The notes beneath the pieces are model-generated. The model did not search any database. It saw nothing but the letters and a program-made list of their open reading frames with translations, and was not told the origin of the DNA. Below, piece by piece: positions 10,050-18,919 of a DNA stretch of 64,000 bases. The stretch is from JAUILH01 sp964230215. Lineage in GTDB: Bacteria; Bacteroidota; Bacteroidia; Flavobacteriales_D; JAUILH01. A program made the position numbers and the translations under genes. Location: assembly GCA_964230215.1 (NCBI GenBank), contig CAXRGQ010000007.1:1017700-1081699 (forward strand), in the 5' to 3' direction. Every line of letters begins with the position of its first letter. Positions within the stretch are counted from its first letter, which is position 1.

Positions 10050-12407
10050 ATGAAACTATTTACGTTCTGCTGTTTTTTTACATCATTATTTTCAATTGCC
10101 CAATCGTACAAGCTGACAGGTAAGGTACTGGATATTAGTACAAATGAGTTGCTTCCAACGGCTGCAATTTTGGTGGAGAATGGTAATGCGATTAGGGCTG
10201 ATTTTGATGGTGCATATAGTATTGAAGTTAAAAAAGGGTCTCAACATATCACCGTTAAGATGATTGGCTATGAATCATTGGATACCATTATTGTGGTTAC
10301 AGGAAATGCTGAGTTTAACTTTAAGTTGAAACCTGATCAACTGGAAGAAGTTGTGGTGGCCGCTGGTCGATTTGAGCAGAGTATTGAAGAAGTGAGCGTT
10401 TCAATGAATATCATTAAGCCAAGTCTAATTGAAAATAAAGCGACCATTGATTGCGAGCAAATAATAGAGCAAGTTCCTGGCTTAACTGTTCAGGATGGCC
10501 AAGTAAGCATTAGAGGCGGTAGTGGATTTGCGTACGGAGCGGGAAGTAGAGTATTAGTCTTAGTTGATGAATTACCCATGTTATCTGCGGATGCAGGTGA
10601 TGTGAAATGGAATGCTTTGCCAGTCGAAAATATCGAACAAATCGAGATTATTAAAGGTGCCTCATCCGTATTATATGGGTCATCTGCTTTGAATGGAGTT
10701 ATTAATATTCGTACAAAATATCCTCGTAATAAACCAGAGACAAGAGTAAATATGCACCACGGGTATTTCGATAATCCTAAGAGGGAATCATTAAGATGGT
10801 GGAACAGCAACCCCTATTATATAGGTGGGAATTTCTACCACATGCGTAAAATCAAGGATAACTTTGATTTGGTTGTTGGAGGGAATATGCTTTCATCTAC
10901 TGGCTATAGACAAGGTGAAGATGAAGAGCGATTCAGATTAAACGCAAATACACGATACCGTTCTAAAAAAGTGGAAGGACTGAGCTATGGCGTAAACTTC
11001 AATTCACAGTTTGCCAGAACTGGCTTGTTTGTCTTATGGGAAAACGATTCATTGGGATATTCGCCGTCTGGAGGAGCTGATCCGAATAGCGAATCTACAA
11101 CTTTGACATTTCAAGATGGATGGCGTACGAATGTGGACCCATTTATTTCATATTTCTCTAAAAATGGTGGTCAGCATAACGCGCGAACGAGATGGTTCAG
11201 AACCAACAATATTAATAATCAAGGAAGGGGCGCTAGAGCTGATTTATACTATGGCGAATATCAGTATCAAAAGTTCTTTGATTCGCTTGATATGAACATA
11301 ACTGCTGGGTTTAGTGCTTATCGTAATATTATTGTAGCTGATTTGTATGGAGATCATGATGGTAAGAATATTGGTGCATTTGCTCAAGTAGATAAAAAAT
11401 GGCGCAGATTTAACTTTAATGCCGGGCTTAGATTTGAGTATTTTAAACTGGATACGGCCGAAACAAAATATGAGATTGGAGGAAGCACAATTCCAGTGCA
11501 ACCAGTATTTAGATCAGGTCTTACATATAAACTAAGAGAGCACTCTATACTTAGAGCAAGTTGGGGGCAGGGTTACCGCTTCCCTAGTGTAGCGGAAAAA
11601 TATGCAGCCACAAATCTTGGAAGTGTTTCCATATTTCCGAATGCCAGTCTGCAACCAGAGAGAGGTTGGAGTGCAGAAATTGGATTTAAGCAGGGTGTAA
11701 AACTCGGCAAATGGAGAGGTTATGTGGATGTTGCAGCATTTTGGACCGAATATCAAAACATGATTGAGTTTACATTCGATGAGTATATCCCTGAGGGCGT
11801 TGTGCCACAATTATCTGATCCTAACGCTCCGAATTATCTCTATGACATGATTGGTTTTCAGGCGAGAAATGCTGAAAATGCAAGGATTACAGGTGTGGAT
11901 ATTTCGCTTACGGGACAAGGTCAGCTGAATGACGAATTAAGTCTAACCGTATTCGCTGGATACACATATATGAATCCAATAACACTTAATAGTGATTCGG
12001 CATATTTATCTACTTTTTCAGATACAACAACAAATATGTTGAAGTACAGATATCGTCACCTAGTTAAAGGAGATGTTCAATTAGATTACAAAAAATGGTC
12101 GTTTGGGGTGAGTTCTAGATACAATAGTTTTATGTCTAACATTGATGAAACGTTTTTGAATTTGGTGATAGACTTTAATGGATTTCCAATTGCTCTGGGA
12201 GATCAAGTTTTACCCGGTTTACCGGCTTACAGAGAGCGCAATAATAGAGGAGATTTAGTCTTCGATTTTAGAACTAGCTACCAGATAAATGAGCAATTCA
12301 AAATGGCCTTCCTTATGAATAATGCGTTGAATCGTGAATACGCTGGAAGACCAGGAGATATTGGTGCTCCTAGAACATTTATTGGTCAGCTAACGCTTAG
12401 TTTTTAG
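10050..12407 (+). CDS. TonB-dependent receptor with N-terminal carboxypeptidase-regulatory-like domain
   Basis: 785 residues. A signal peptide (about 1-17, ending in SIAQS) is followed by a carboxypeptidase-regulatory-like beta-sandwich ('LTGKVLDISTNELLPTAAI', about 20-95). The plug domain (about 115-225) has 'IIEQVPGLTVQDGQVSIRGGS' and 'IEIIKGASSVLYGSSALNGVINI'. A 22-strand-type barrel follows and ends in an aromatic residue ('IGQLTLSF'), as outer-membrane barrels do. It is an outer-membrane active transporter powered by TonB-ExbBD, for which an ExbB/ExbD operon lies at 21040. The substrate cannot be read from the sequence. It stands alone, without a SusD partner, which argues against a polysaccharide-utilisation locus and leaves metal-chelate or cobalamin-type substrates open. 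Confidence 0.92.
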   Translation: MKLFTFCCFFTSLFSIAQSYKLTGKVLDISTNELLPTAAILVENGNAIRADFDGAYSIEVKKGSQHITVKMIGYESLDTIIVVTGNAEFNFKLKPDQLEEVVVAAGRFEQSIEEVSVSMNIIKPSLIENKATIDCEQIIEQVPGLTVQDGQVSIRGGSGFAYGAGSRVLVLVDELPMLSADAGDVKWNALPVENIEQIEIIKGASSVLYGSSALNGVINIRTKYPRNKPETRVNMHHGYFDNPKRESLRWWNSNPYYIGGNFYHMRKIKDNFDLVVGGNMLSSTGYRQGEDEERFRLNANTRYRSKKVEGLSYGVNFNSQFARTGLFVLWENDSLGYSPSGGADPNSESTTLTFQDGWRTNVDPFISYFSKNGGQHNARTRWFRTNNINNQGRGARADLYYGEYQYQKFFDSLDMNITAGFSAYRNIIVADLYGDHDGKNIGAFAQVDKKWRRFNFNAGLRFEYFKLDTAETKYEIGGSTIPVQPVFRSGLTYKLREHSILRASWGQGYRFPSVAEKYAATNLGSVSIFPNASLQPERGWSAEIGFKQGVKLGKWRGYVDVAAFWTEYQNMIEFTFDEYIPEGVVPQLSDPNAPNYLYDMIGFQARNAENARITGVDISLTGQGQLNDELSLTVFAGYTYMNPITLNSDSAYLSTFSDTTTNMLKYRYRHLVKGDVQLDYKKWSFGVSSRYNSFMSNIDETFLNLVIDFNGFPIALGDQVLPGLPAYRERNNRGDLVFDFRTSYQINEQFKMAFLMNNALNREYAGRPGDIGAPRTFIGQLTLSF

Positions 12408-12556
12408 CATTTGCTACATGTAAATACAGACTAGTTAGAGGTTTTATAATCAGTCTGTTGCGTACAAATCATTTAATTTGACTCTTGTAATTCTCTAGAT
12501 TCTTTGATTTTTAGATGAGTAGAATACCCGTAATTTTACTGTCAAAACAGATAATA

Positions 12557-13618
12557 ATGGGCACGATAATTAAAGGTTCTGGAAGTTACATTCCATCTAA
12601 TGAAGTAACGAATACAAGTTTTAGCGAAAACCCTTTTTTTATGGAGGACGGTAAAAGGGTGCCCGGAGATAATGCCACTGTTATCAATAAGTTTGAGGAA
12701 ATTACTGGAATCCAAAGTAGGAGATACGTTTCGGAAGACGAGCTTAATTCTAAAATTGCATTTATCGCTGCTCATAAAGCTATTCTCAATGCTGACATTG
12801 ATCCCGAGACAATAGACTCCATAGTAGTTGCACACAATTTTGGGGATGTAATTACAGGAACTAATCAAACGGATATAATGCCAAGTATTGCGGCTAGAGT
12901 TAAACATCATTTAGGGATTAAAAATCCTAAGTGTGTGGCTCACGACATTATATTTGGATGCCCAGGTTGGCTGCAGGCAATGATACATGCACATATGTTT
13001 ATCTCTGGAGGGTTTTATAAGCGTTGTTTGATAATTGGGTCGGAAGTTCTATCAAGAGTTTTAGATCCATATGATAGAGATACAATGATATTTGCAGATG
13101 GTGCAGGCGCAACAGTATTGGAACATCATGATTCGGATAAAGGTGTGCTTGCATTTGGTGCATTGTCTCATACGGAAGATGAGTTGGATTATTTAGGAAT
13201 GGGGCCTAGTTTCAATCGCTTTAATGATAATACAACCAGATATGTGAAAATGCAAGGGCGAAAAATTTATGAATATGCACTTGGTCAAGTACCTGCAGCT
13301 ATGAAAGATTGCCTTGACAAAAGTGGCAAATCCATTGAAGACCTGAGCAAAATTTTAATTCATCAGGCAAATGAAAAAATGGATGAGGCTATTATAAAAA
13401 GGTTTTATAGAGCCTATGGTATAAAAAATGTACCAGAAGACATTATGCCTATGACCATTGCGCGTTTGGGTAATAGCTCAGTTGCAACCATTCCAACATT
13501 GTATGATTTAATAATTAGAGGTGAGCTAGAGGGTCATACAATATCAAGCGGAGATTGTTTGATGTTTGCCTCTGTAGGTGCAGGAATGAATATTAATGCA
13601 TTAGTATATCAGGTATAA
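12557..13618 (+). CDS. 3-oxoacyl-[acyl-carrier-protein] synthase III-like
   Basis: 353 residues from the ATG at 12557. An upstream in-frame ATG at 12515 would add 14 residues that do not fit the family, whose N-terminus is 'GTIIKGSGSYIPSNEVTN'. It is a thiolase-fold KAS III enzyme that starts fatty-acid or polyketide chains. The active-site triad is visible: Cys in 'IIFGCPGWLQA', His in 'LIHQANEKM' and Asn in 'ARLGNSSVATIP'. Bacteroidota often carry more than one FabH-type gene, so this may be a paralogue rather than the main FabH. The neighbouring kdsB points to envelope lipid synthesis, but that is position-based inference. Confidence 0.88.
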   Translation: MGTIIKGSGSYIPSNEVTNTSFSENPFFMEDGKRVPGDNATVINKFEEITGIQSRRYVSEDELNSKIAFIAAHKAILNADIDPETIDSIVVAHNFGDVITGTNQTDIMPSIAARVKHHLGIKNPKCVAHDIIFGCPGWLQAMIHAHMFISGGFYKRCLIIGSEVLSRVLDPYDRDTMIFADGAGATVLEHHDSDKGVLAFGALSHTEDELDYLGMGPSFNRFNDNTTRYVKMQGRKIYEYALGQVPAAMKDCLDKSGKSIEDLSKILIHQANEKMDEAIIKRFYRAYGIKNVPEDIMPMTIARLGNSSVATIPTLYDLIIRGELEGHTISSGDCLMFASVGAGMNINALVYQV

Positions 13619-13621
13619 TCA

Positions 13622-13629
13622 TAACTTTG
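13622..13629 (+). promoter_or_regulatory. Putative -7 element for kdsB
   Basis: TAACTTTG matches TAnnTTTG and ends 5 bases before the kdsB ATG, which would give a nearly leaderless transcript. Confidence 0.5.
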
Positions 13630-13634
13630 AGGTA

Positions 13635-14357
13635 ATGAAGTTTGTAGCCATTATCCCAGCTCGATATGCATCCTCTAGGTTTCCAGGTAAACCATTGATT
13701 GATATTGCCGGTCAGTCGATGATTTCAAGAGTTTACAATCAATGTCTTGCATCTGATTTGGATGATGCTGTGGTTGCCACGGATGATGACAGGATATTTG
13801 AGCACTGTAAATCCAAGGGTATTAAGGTTGCAATGACAGATAAATCGCATCAAAGCGGAACAGATAGGTGTGCAGAGCTCGCTAATGACATGGACGCAGA
13901 CATAATATTTAATGTTCAGGGAGACGAACCATTTTTAGACCCTTCGCAATTAAACCAGCTCATGCATTTAATGAGAAATGGCCATGATATTGGCACCATG
14001 GTGAAAGCGATTACTGAAAAAGAGGACGTAACAAATCCTAATCGCGTAAAGGCGGTTATGGCTGGAAGCAGAGCCTTATATTTTAGTCGTCAGGCAGTGC
14101 CATTTGTGAGAGATGCAGATGTTGATGACTGGCTTACTAAGACAAAGTTCTATAAGCACCTAGGTTTGTATGCTTACAAGCGAGATGTTTTAATTGAATT
14201 GTCTAAACTTCCGCCTTCTAAATTGGAATTGGCAGAAGCACTAGAGCAATTAAGGTGGCTGGAGGCAGGCTATGAAATTCATGCTGTTGAGACCGATCGC
14301 GAAACGCCAAATATTGATACGCCTGAGGATTTAAATAAAGTGCTGAAATTACTTTAG
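13635..14357 (+). CDS. kdsB: 3-deoxy-manno-octulosonate cytidylyltransferase
   Basis: 240 residues, the usual length. It activates KDO with CTP to CMP-KDO for the lipopolysaccharide inner core. The family signature is complete: 'IIPARYASSRFPGKPL' at the N-terminus, 'DDAVVATDDDRIF', 'HQSGTDRCAELA', 'IIFNVQGDEPFLD', 'FYKHLGLYAYKRDVL', 'LELAEALEQLRWLEAGY' and 'ETPNIDTPEDL'. It is cytoplasmic. It follows the KAS III gene by 16 bases but also has its own -7-like element in that gap. Confidence 0.97.
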   Translation: MKFVAIIPARYASSRFPGKPLIDIAGQSMISRVYNQCLASDLDDAVVATDDDRIFEHCKSKGIKVAMTDKSHQSGTDRCAELANDMDADIIFNVQGDEPFLDPSQLNQLMHLMRNGHDIGTMVKAITEKEDVTNPNRVKAVMAGSRALYFSRQAVPFVRDADVDDWLTKTKFYKHLGLYAYKRDVLIELSKLPPSKLELAEALEQLRWLEAGYEIHAVETDRETPNIDTPEDLNKVLKLL

Positions 14358-14377
14358 CATATTTTAAGGGTAATAGT

Positions 14378-14385
14378 TACATTTG
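14378..14385 (+). promoter_or_regulatory. Putative -7 element for the HU-SPOR gene
   Basis: TACATTTG matches TAnnTTTG and ends 6 bases before the ATG at 14392. Confidence 0.5.
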
Positions 14386-14391
14386 TAATAG

Positions 14392-15438
14392 ATGGAATTA
14401 GCATCACATATTAAGGAATTACTTCTTGAACACGATTGTGTAATCGTACCAGATTTTGGTGGATTTGTGTGCAACTATAAAGGAAGCATGTTGGATAGCA
14501 ACTCTAATAGAATTGTACCAGCAGCTAAAGAGTTGAGCTTTAATGCAAACCTTAAAACCAATGACGGATTACTCGCTAGTTGGATGCAGCAAGTAGACGG
14601 AATTTCCTATGCAGATGCAGTTACGGCTATCCGTCAGGAAATTATCTCATGGAAATCTGTGATGGATAAAAATGGGAGACTCCAAATTGATGGGGTAGGC
14701 ATTCTTTATTTAGATTCAAATAAAAGATGGCGCTTTAAGGCTGATTCGAACTCCTTTTTAAACCTTCATTCCTACGGTCTGCCTGATTTAGTGCTTGAGC
14801 CTATTTTAGTTAAGGTAAGACAAGAGGAAAAAATTGTACCAATAGAAAAAGGTGCTGAGGAAGTTAAAGTAGAAGAGAGAAAGAAGTCTAACGCTTATAA
14901 ATGGGCTATTGCTGCCGCGTGCATGTTGCCAATTGCATTTTATTCATATTGGATTCCTGCAAAAACCAACGCAATAGATAGAGGTTATGTGACCGTGGCC
15001 GACTTTAATCCATTCTCTTCAAAATCAGAATCAAGATCTTCACTGGGTTATTCAGCGAGAAGTAATAATGTTGATGCTTCTCATAAGCTCGAAATTGACA
15101 TTAATGATGAGATAAAGTCATTTAGTTTAGAAACTGATGGCAGTGTTGTAGAGATTCCGGTTAAAGGGCTAGGCACAAAAAAACAAGAAGCTGATGTTGA
15201 AGTAATCACAAGCATTACTGGCTCATATCATATTATAGCTGGCTGTTTCTCGAAATCTGAAAATGCCATATCGCAGGTAAGTTATTTTAAGGCACAAGGC
15301 TATAATAGCTATGTCTTAGATACCGTAGGAGGTCTGCAAAGAGTATGTGTTCAAAGCTTTGCAAACAAGGATGAAGCAGCAGGAGTTAAGCGCTTATTGT
15401 CTGAAAAAGGAAACTCCACCTGGATATTAAAGAAATAA
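14392..15438 (+). CDS. HU-CCDC81-type and SPOR domain membrane protein
   Basis: 348 residues. The N-terminal 130 or so residues ('LASHIKELLLEHDCVIVPDFGGFVCN', 'ISYADAVTAIRQEI', 'NGRLQIDGVGILYLDS') match the prokaryotic HU-CCDC81 domain, an HU/IHF-like fold. A charged linker is followed by one membrane helix (about 178-197). The C-terminal 75 or so residues form a SPOR domain ('SYHIIAGCFSKSENAISQ', 'GYNSYVLDTVGGLQRVCVQSF'), a fold that binds denuded peptidoglycan at division sites. The predicted topology puts the HU-like part in the cytoplasm and SPOR in the periplasm. Its stop overlaps the start of the histidine kinase gene by one base (TAATG). Confidence 0.88.
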   Translation: MELASHIKELLLEHDCVIVPDFGGFVCNYKGSMLDSNSNRIVPAAKELSFNANLKTNDGLLASWMQQVDGISYADAVTAIRQEIISWKSVMDKNGRLQIDGVGILYLDSNKRWRFKADSNSFLNLHSYGLPDLVLEPILVKVRQEEKIVPIEKGAEEVKVEERKKSNAYKWAIAAACMLPIAFYSYWIPAKTNAIDRGYVTVADFNPFSSKSESRSSLGYSARSNNVDASHKLEIDINDEIKSFSLETDGSVVEIPVKGLGTKKQEADVEVITSITGSYHIIAGCFSKSENAISQVSYFKAQGYNSYVLDTVGGLQRVCVQSFANKDEAAGVKRLLSEKGNSTWILKK

Positions 15439-16802
15439 TGAACAGTAAAGCTATAGACCTCTTATCCGATGAGGAATTGGAATCTTTGGCAAACTCTTCA
15501 GAAGAACCACAAACAGTCAGGACAGCTCTAAATGAACTCAGAGCAAGGGAATCAAAACATTTAAATCGGCGTCTCAATTTCTTATCAGACAGAATTAAAA
15601 CACTGCTGCGAAAGGAAACACAATTATCGGTTGTACACTCTTTTGGAACGGCGCTTCTTACTAAACATACTGTTGGTGCTATCTCGTGGGCAGTAGTGCG
15701 TAACTTGTACCATGCAATGTCATGGGATAACACGTCATTATATAGTTTAGATAATGATGGCAATATGGTTTTACAAGCATATCAGTCTAAAGATAACCAA
15801 GCCTCTGATGTTGACATGCCCTTCGCAACACAAGGAGAAGTAGATAAATTGGTAGCTATCGTTATGCACACCAAATCTCCCGTAATAGCGAAAAATGAAG
15901 ATGACTTCATACAGCTAAATGCTAGTTATGAGTCTGCAAAATCAGCTATTGCATTTCCCATAATCATAAATGATAAACTCATAGCTGTCTTTCACTCCAC
16001 AAGCAAGGAAGAGAATAGATATACAAGTGAACATTTAAGCTTGTTTGCATCATTGTCCAACATTCTTGGCGCGAAACTACAAGAGGCACAGTGGAATGAC
16101 CAGGTTAAGAGTAATCGAGCGCAATTAAAGATCTTGGTTGAAGAACGCACCAATGAGTTAAGACGAGCTATAGATTTATTAAAGGAGCAGAATCTTGAAA
16201 AAGACGTCCTTTTAAAAGAGGTCCACCACAGGGTAAAAAACAACATGCAGATTATAATTAGTCTGTTGAGGTTGCAATCGAATACCGTTGAGGATAATGA
16301 AGCCATAAGTGTCATACAGAATAGCCAGAATAGAATTATGGCCATGGCAATGATCCATGAGCAGCTATATAACTCTGAAAGCCTGTCTCACATTAGTGCT
16401 AGAAATTACATAACTGATTTAAGTGTAAACCTAAAATTGGCTTATGATATGTCTGAATCCATTGAGCTTGAGCATGATTTAGATGATGTTGCACTCGATT
16501 TAGAAAAGCTTGTACCTGTTGGTCTGATAGTTAATGAATTGCTGACCAACTCTCTTAAACATGCCTTTAATAATAACCAGGAGCATCCAACAATTTCGAT
16601 TAGTTTAAAAAAGGATATGGCAGATCAAGCAATCCTTACAATTATGGATAATGGAGGTGGATTTGATTCAAATGAATTCACTGAGCCACAAGATACGCTG
16701 GGGTTTGAGTTAGTTAAATCTTTATCCGAACAGTTGGATGGAGAGGCAAAGGTTGAAGAAATAACAGAAGGTGCTAAGTTTGTGATATCCTTTAAATGTT
16801 AG
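15438..16802 (+). CDS. Sensor histidine kinase, GAF plus HisKA_2 type
   Basis: 454 residues with no membrane segment, so it is cytoplasmic. Residues about 70-215 form a GAF-like sensor domain ('WDNTSLYSLDNDGNMVLQAYQ', 'SAIAFPIIINDKLIAVFHS'). A coiled coil (about 220-258) leads to the HisKA_2 dimerisation region with the phospho-acceptor motif 'EVHHRVKNNMQIIISLL' (His near 263) and then an ATPase domain with N-box 'LIVNELLTNSLKHAF' and G-box 'IMDNGGGFD'. No response regulator lies next to it. It starts one base inside the preceding HU-SPOR gene, so the two are probably coupled. Its 3' end overlaps the convergent hemJ by 4 bases. Confidence 0.92.
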   Translation: MNSKAIDLLSDEELESLANSSEEPQTVRTALNELRARESKHLNRRLNFLSDRIKTLLRKETQLSVVHSFGTALLTKHTVGAISWAVVRNLYHAMSWDNTSLYSLDNDGNMVLQAYQSKDNQASDVDMPFATQGEVDKLVAIVMHTKSPVIAKNEDDFIQLNASYESAKSAIAFPIIINDKLIAVFHSTSKEENRYTSEHLSLFASLSNILGAKLQEAQWNDQVKSNRAQLKILVEERTNELRRAIDLLKEQNLEKDVLLKEVHHRVKNNMQIIISLLRLQSNTVEDNEAISVIQNSQNRIMAMAMIHEQLYNSESLSHISARNYITDLSVNLKLAYDMSESIELEHDLDDVALDLEKLVPVGLIVNELLTNSLKHAFNNNQEHPTISISLKKDMADQAILTIMDNGGGFDSNEFTEPQDTLGFELVKSLSEQLDGEAKVEEITEGAKFVISFKC

Positions 16803-17338
16803 GATTTTTTATCACGAGCCTTCTTATACATTTTCACAGCAATCATTAGTGCTATCCCCGTAAGAAGAAACCCAACTACGCCCCAGAGCCAATTCATACT
16901 GTGCTTCATAACAACTGTGAATACTATGGCAACTAAAAATATCGTCGCTACCTCATTCCAAAGTCGTAATTTAAAAGAACTTAAGGTGATGATGTCATTC
17001 TTGAATTTACGTAACATACGTTCGCATGAAATATGATATAGAATCAATCCAAATACCAATCCTAGCTTGACATGCATAAATGGCTGCTCCAATAAATAGG
17101 GCTGTTTAATCAACATCCACACACCAAAAATGGTCGTCAATATCATGGCTGGCCATCCAATAATATACCATAAGCGTTTCTCCATTACCTTGTATTGGTT
17201 TTGTAGGATACTGCGCTGGGGCTCGTCCATCTCATTGGCTTCTGCATGGTAAATAAATAGTCGTACTATATAGAATAGTGCAGCAAACCACGACACCACA
17301 AAAATGATGTGCAAAGAGAGTATGGCGTAATAGTTCAT
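16799..17338 (-). CDS. hemJ: Protoporphyrinogen IX oxidase HemJ-type membrane protein
   Basis: 179 residues from the ATG at 17338. A longer frame exists upstream, but a -7 element at 17344-17351 lies inside it, so 17338 is preferred. It has four or five membrane helices with the HemJ/UPF0093 features: 'YAILSLHIIFVVSWFAALFYI' with a conserved His, 'VMEKRLWYIIGWPAMILT', 'PFMHVKLGLVFGLILYHISCERML' and 'LRLWNEVATIFLVAIVF'. HemJ oxidises protoporphyrinogen IX to protoporphyrin IX in haem synthesis. The gene is divergent from the thioesterase. Confidence 0.88.
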   Translation of the reverse strand: MNYYAILSLHIIFVVSWFAALFYIVRLFIYHAEANEMDEPQRSILQNQYKVMEKRLWYIIGWPAMILTTIFGVWMLIKQPYLLEQPFMHVKLGLVFGLILYHISCERMLRKFKNDIITLSSFKLRLWNEVATIFLVAIVFTVVMKHSMNWLWGVVGFLLTGIALMIAVKMYKKARDKKS

Positions 17339-17343
17339 TGGGG

Positions 17344-17351
17344 CAAATGTA
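17344..17351 (-). promoter_or_regulatory. Putative -7 element for hemJ
   Basis: Minus-strand TACATTTG (TAnnTTTG) ends 5 bases before the hemJ ATG and decides between the possible starts. Confidence 0.55.
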
Positions 17352-17394
17352 CAGCATAGAATTATTTTTTTGTCACTTACATGTAAAGCAAGCG

Positions 17395-17402
17395 TATCTT
17401 TG
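17395..17402 (+). promoter_or_regulatory. Putative -7 element for the acyl-CoA thioesterase
   Basis: TATCTTTG matches TAnnTTTG and ends 13 bases before the ATG at 17416. Together with the hemJ element it makes a compact divergent promoter region. Confidence 0.5.
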
Positions 17403-17415
17403 CCGAAAAAAAGGA

Positions 17416-17937
17416 ATGAAGGAAATAAAAGCAATAGACACACTAGCCATATCTACACACCTTGTACTACCCAATGATACTAACATGCTTAACAATCTCT
17501 TCGGAGGCACCTTGATGGCATGGATGGACGAGATTGCAAGCGTATCCGCACATAGACAATGTAAAAGGGTAACGGTTACCGCTAGCGTGAATAATGTTTC
17601 CTTTAAATGGCCTATTCCGCTAGGTGCAATTGTTACCTTAGAAGCTAAAGTGTCCAGATCATTTACCAGCTCAATGGAGGTTGTAGTAGATGTTTTTGTG
17701 GAAGACCGCGTTTCAGGTAAAAGACGCTTATCTAATCAGGCGATATTTAACTTTGTTGCAGTAGATCAACATGGATCACCAATTGAAGTACCTAAAACGA
17801 TCCCCGAATCAGAAGAAGAGCAGCAGAGATTTCAAGCGGCACTTAGAAGAAAACAGTTGGCCCTTATTTTAGCTGGAAAAATGAAGCCAGATGAAGCAAC
17901 GGAGTTAAAAGCACTGTTTGTTCCGCCGGTTATATAA
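17416..17937 (+). CDS. Acyl-CoA thioesterase (hotdog fold)
   Basis: 173 residues from the ATG at 17416, which is preceded by a purine-rich AAAAGGA. A longer frame from 17338 would begin upstream of the promoter and is rejected. The hotdog core is clear: 'HLVLPNDTNMLNNLFGGTLMAWMDEIASVSAHRQC' carries the family Asn/Asp region, followed by 'VTASVNNVSFKWPIPLGAIVTLEAKV' and 'SSMEVVVDVFVEDRVSGKRRL'. It resembles the YciA/ACOT7 group that hydrolyses medium- and long-chain acyl-CoA. It overlaps the convergent glycosyltransferase by 8 bases. Confidence 0.9.
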   Translation: MKEIKAIDTLAISTHLVLPNDTNMLNNLFGGTLMAWMDEIASVSAHRQCKRVTVTASVNNVSFKWPIPLGAIVTLEAKVSRSFTSSMEVVVDVFVEDRVSGKRRLSNQAIFNFVAVDQHGSPIEVPKTIPESEEEQQRFQAALRRKQLALILAGKMKPDEATELKALFVPPVI

Positions 17938-18880
17938 TTGAGTTGATGTAGTCCGCAATTGCGTTTGAGTCAATACTGCTCATCGCATGAATACGCGTTT
18001 TCTTATTACCTAGTTTACTCAGTGTTCTCTTGTTTGTCGGTTCGAAAATTCTTGAATGTTCACCAGCCATATAGGGGTACATACCGAGTCTTGGACTGGT
18101 TTGCCCCCACACAGATATTACGTTTTTCTTTAGAGCTGACGCCACATGCATTAGGCCGGTATCGTTGCTAATTACACACTCACTGCCCTCAATAAGCTGA
18201 GTGGATTCGAAAAAGCCACATTTACCCGCATAGGACACGGCATTGCTCAACTTGGATGTAATTTCGTTCGCCATATTCAGGTCTTCGTTTCCACCAAGCA
18301 GTACGAGTGGCAACTTAAGAAGTGAGCCAATCTCAATCCACTTCTCAGCGGGAAGTCGCTTTCCGTCATGCTGACCACCTATAACTGCAGCCACATAGGG
18401 ATCTTGGGGTTTAGACAGCTCAGCCGACTTTTCGTAAAAGTAATCCAGTCCTTGAGAATCATTTTTAACACCTAATGACTCTACGGTGTTCAAATAGCGA
18501 TCAACTATGTGTTCATCAGGTAGCTTATCGATACCTAGATTTACAAATATCCATTTTTCAATATTGTGCTTTTTTAAGCTTGATGAGGGTGCCGAAATAC
18601 TTTTTTTAATCTGCTGACTTCTAATATTGTTGTGCAGATCAACGACAAAGTCAAAGGATTCGGCTTGCAGCTCACTAATTATCTCATTCACCGAGTTGTC
18701 TATGCACCACAATCTGTCTATATATGGGTTATGTTCAAGATGTTGCTTAAATGATGATTTGCACAAGAAATGAATCTCAGCATTGGTTTGCTGCTTCAAA
18801 CATCTAATAACAGGACTTGTTAGAACTATGTCTCCAATGGAACTAAAACGTATTATCAGTATTTTTGATGGATTATCCAT
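17930..18880 (-). CDS. Glycosyltransferase family 9 (heptosyltransferase-like)
   Basis: 316 residues from ATG 18880 ('MDNPSKILIIRFSSIGDIVL'). The longer frame to 18943 overlaps tatD and adds a poor N-terminus. GT9 enzymes transfer heptose or related sugars from ADP-sugars to the lipopolysaccharide core. Visible features are the N-terminal 'RFSSIGDIVLTSPVIRCLKQ', 'AAVIGGQHDGKRLPAEKW', 'LVLLGGNEDLNMANEI' and the donor-site stretch 'CVISNDTGLMHVASALKKNVISVWG'. It is cytoplasmic or peripheral. With kdsB nearby it suggests core-oligosaccharide assembly. The exact sugar is not determinable. Confidence 0.88.
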   Translation of the reverse strand: MDNPSKILIIRFSSIGDIVLTSPVIRCLKQQTNAEIHFLCKSSFKQHLEHNPYIDRLWCIDNSVNEIISELQAESFDFVVDLHNNIRSQQIKKSISAPSSSLKKHNIEKWIFVNLGIDKLPDEHIVDRYLNTVESLGVKNDSQGLDYFYEKSAELSKPQDPYVAAVIGGQHDGKRLPAEKWIEIGSLLKLPLVLLGGNEDLNMANEITSKLSNAVSYAGKCGFFESTQLIEGSECVISNDTGLMHVASALKKNVISVWGQTSPRLGMYPYMAGEHSRIFEPTNKRTLSKLGNKKTRIHAMSSIDSNAIADYINSII

Positions 18881-18919
18881 TTCTTTGTCAAAGGAAATAA
18901 AATTAATGAAACAAGGCCA

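Noticed and set aside
12408..12556. Terminator or regulatory RNA before the KAS III gene
   Set aside because: CAGACT/AGTCTG can pair over a loop of about 20 bases, but there is no T run and no recognisable riboswitch.
15386..15763. Minus-strand frame of 125 codons
   Set aside because: Antisense shadow of the HU-SPOR and histidine kinase genes, with no family-like features.
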